Shown here: positions 62,624-64,000 of the stretch, in pieces
Numbering within the stretch: the stretch's first letter is position 1
Layout: each line of letters begins with the position of its first letter
From: an uncultured Bacteroides sp.
GTDB taxonomy: Bacteria > Bacteroidota > Bacteroidia > Cytophagales > Cyclobacteriaceae
Assembly (NCBI GenBank): GCA_902168185.1
Contig: CABHOV010000100.1
Span: forward strand, 1-64,000
DNA: 64,000 bases
Direction: 5' to 3'
The notes under the pieces: model-generated
Database searches by the model: none
What the model saw: only the letters and a program-made list of their open reading frames with translations
What the model was told of the DNA's origin: nothing
Position numbers and translations under genes: made by a program

Positions 62624-64000
62624 TCAACTCACGGGAAAGTATAGCGTGAATTCAGCGCCTTCGTTTATTTTCCCGTGGGCTGTTACAAACCCGAGGTGAT
62701 TGGTCATAATCCTCTTTACGATTGTCAGTCCGATGCCTTTACCTTTATATACAGTCTCCTGAGCATGCAAGCGCTGAAACAGGTTAAATACTTTTCCGGC
62801 AAACTCATCATCAAAGCCTATACCGTTATCTCTGATAATTACTTTCATATACCGTTGATGGCCGTGCTTGATCTTGAATTTCTCTGCCATCTCTTCCGCG
62901 GTGGCATCCTGGGTAAGAATAAAAATTACCGGGGCTACATTATCGCGCGAAAATTTTACGGCATTGTCAATCAATGCATGAAAAAGTAAGCTTAACTGAT
63001 TATAGTATCCCGTAATCACAGGCAACTTCAAGTCAATGGAAAGCTGAGCGTCCTTGGCAGCAAATGCGTCTTTAAAATTATACTGCACCTCTTCAACAAC
63101 TTCTTTCAACGATACCTTTTGTGGTTCTTCTTTTATTCCGGCAAGCCGTGTAAAACTCATCAGGTCATCCACCAATCCATGCATACGCGTAGCCGAGAGT
63201 TGCAAGCGCTCCACCAAGCGTTGAGCCTCTGCTGGTATAGCGGGAGTATATTTCACTTTCAGCATATCGCTGAACGTCATGATTTTTCGCAACGGCTCCT
63301 GCAGATCATGCGAAGCCGCAAATGTAATTTGTTCCAGCTCTGCATTTGCCTGATTGAGTTCAGTGATCTTCAACTCAAGATCACGCTGATACCGGAATCT
63401 CCTGGACAGTTCACGAATGATGAGTAAAAAAGTAATGATGAATACCACGAAGGAAAATATAAAGATCACAACGGAGTAGTTAGACGAAGATGTACCATAG
63501 GTATCTTTGATCTTTCTTCGCATTACCAGCAAACGATGTTCTTCCTTTTCCATCCTGGAAAGTATAGCAGCACAATTTTCCATCGCTTCCCTTCCTTCTA
63601 TCAATCGCTTTTTAAACAACGCACGATCTAGTGTATGCAGAGTCATCGCCTCTTCCAGAATATCCAATCGTCTTGATATAAGATAATTCAGGTTGCCAAG
63701 ATTTTTCTGTTGCGTAGGATTGTCACTTGTCAGTTGCAACAATCGTTTAAAGGAAAGCTTTATACTATTAATCTTTTTGTCAGACGATTTTAGAAAAACA
63801 CTGTCGCCTGTGAGCAGAAACCCACGCTGACTACTTTCAATTTCTTTAAAATAATTTTCAAAATTTCTGATCTCATGAAGAACTTCATGCGTGTGTTCAA
63901 TCCAGGTGATTGAATAATTGTAGCGTAATAAACGGGTGTAAAAATTGAAGCCAATGCCCAGCAAAATGACAAGTGATATGAAAAAAGCCACATATGTGAT
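62624..64000 (-). CDS. CHASE3 sensor histidine kinase (5' end outside window)
   Basis: The frame is open to the right edge; the GTG at 63991 lies within the first membrane helix, so the true start is beyond the window. 458 residues seen: membrane helix (TYVAFFISLVILLGIGF), a periplasmic CHASE3 domain (about 30-165; ESSQRGFLLTGDSVFL is typical), second helix (VVIFIFSFVVFIITFLLII), coiled coil, HisKA with ASHDLQEPLRK (phospho-acceptor His), and HATPase_c with LIDNAVKFS, DNGIGFD and GKGIGLTIVK. DLQEPLRK is the phytochrome-like H box common in this phylum. The response regulator is not in view. It is convergent with the phytase gene; a link is not shown. Confidence 0.9.
   Translation of the reverse strand: MTYVAFFISLVILLGIGFNFYTRLLRYNYSITWIEHTHEVLHEIRNFENYFKEIESSQRGFLLTGDSVFLKSSDKKINSIKLSFKRLLQLTSDNPTQQKNLGNLNYLISRRLDILEEAMTLHTLDRALFKKRLIEGREAMENCAAILSRMEKEEHRLLVMRRKIKDTYGTSSSNYSVVIFIFSFVVFIITFLLIIRELSRRFRYQRDLELKITELNQANAELEQITFAASHDLQEPLRKIMTFSDMLKVKYTPAIPAEAQRLVERLQLSATRMHGLVDDLMSFTRLAGIKEEPQKVSLKEVVEEVQYNFKDAFAAKDAQLSIDLKLPVITGYYNQLSLLFHALIDNAVKFSRDNVAPVIFILTQDATAEEMAEKFKIKHGHQRYMKVIIRDNGIGFDDEFAGKVFNLFQRLHAQETVYKGKGIGLTIVKRIMTNHLGFVTAHGKINEGAEFTLYFPVS

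Noticed and set aside
62624-64000. Sensor kinase as part of the phytase system
   Set aside because: It is convergent with the operon, which already has its own sigma/anti-sigma pair; adjacency alone is not evidence.

Overview
The window looks like chromosomal DNA of a free-living Bacteroidota bacterium, most likely of the order Cytophagales. Reasons: type IX secretion (T9SS) C-terminal sorting domains on two secreted proteins; Bacteroidota-type -7 promoter motifs (TAnnTTTG) upstream of about ten genes; a FecI/FecR/STN-TonB receptor module; Reg_prop/Y_Y_Y and CHASE3 sensor kinases; a long SecA without the zinc-binding tail; and small phylum-typical families (DUF4834, WbqC, DUF3253). Base composition is moderate, GC in the low to mid 40s by eye. 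I see no rRNA, tRNA, CRISPR array, insertion sequence or prophage.

Layout. 1-9.7 kb: the end of a T9SS-exported PKD protein, an AIM24 and M14 peptidase pair, a 132-bp tandem array of long hairpins, gltX, ridA, a degenerate hydroxyacyl-CoA dehydrogenase-like protein and ppc. 9.7-16.2 kb: a large propeller sensor kinase, a secreted possible amidase and a rhodanese gene divergent from a MetR-like LysR regulator. 16.2-27.7 kb: clpC, wbqC-like, a CPBP protease with cdsA, dusB, an EamA permease, an S9 peptidase fused to a DUF3108-like domain, and hemE. 27.7-34.4 kb is accessory: a second copy of the hairpin element, a coupled hypothetical/TPR pair, DinB, a pectate lyase, a membrane-SRPBCC protein and an AraC regulator. 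34.5-47.2 kb is mostly housekeeping: ABC exporter, AsmA-like protein, SPOR lipoprotein, secA, dapF, DUF4834 and a carB without its allosteric domain.

47.4-51.9 kb is a co-directional set for oxidative sugar metabolism: a GMC dehydrogenase, a protein with two DUF1080 (3-keto-glycoside hydrolase) domains and a Tat-exported Gfo/Idh/MocA oxidoreductase. hmgA (homogentisate dioxygenase) follows, then small genes and an rluD-like pseudouridine synthase. 55.6-62.6 kb is the most coherent system: ECF sigma factor, FecR-type anti-sigma, TonB-dependent receptor with a signalling STN domain, a very acidic lipoprotein of unknown family and a beta-propeller phytase lipoprotein. I read it as a self-regulated phytate sensing and phosphate scavenging locus. 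A CHASE3 sensor kinase runs off the right edge.

Two genome-scale patterns stand out. One is the hairpin element, present at two loci in opposite orientations. The other is a strong excess of TATA: in the genes I tallied, the isoleucine codon ATA nearly always follows a codon ending in T, while ATC and ATT do not.
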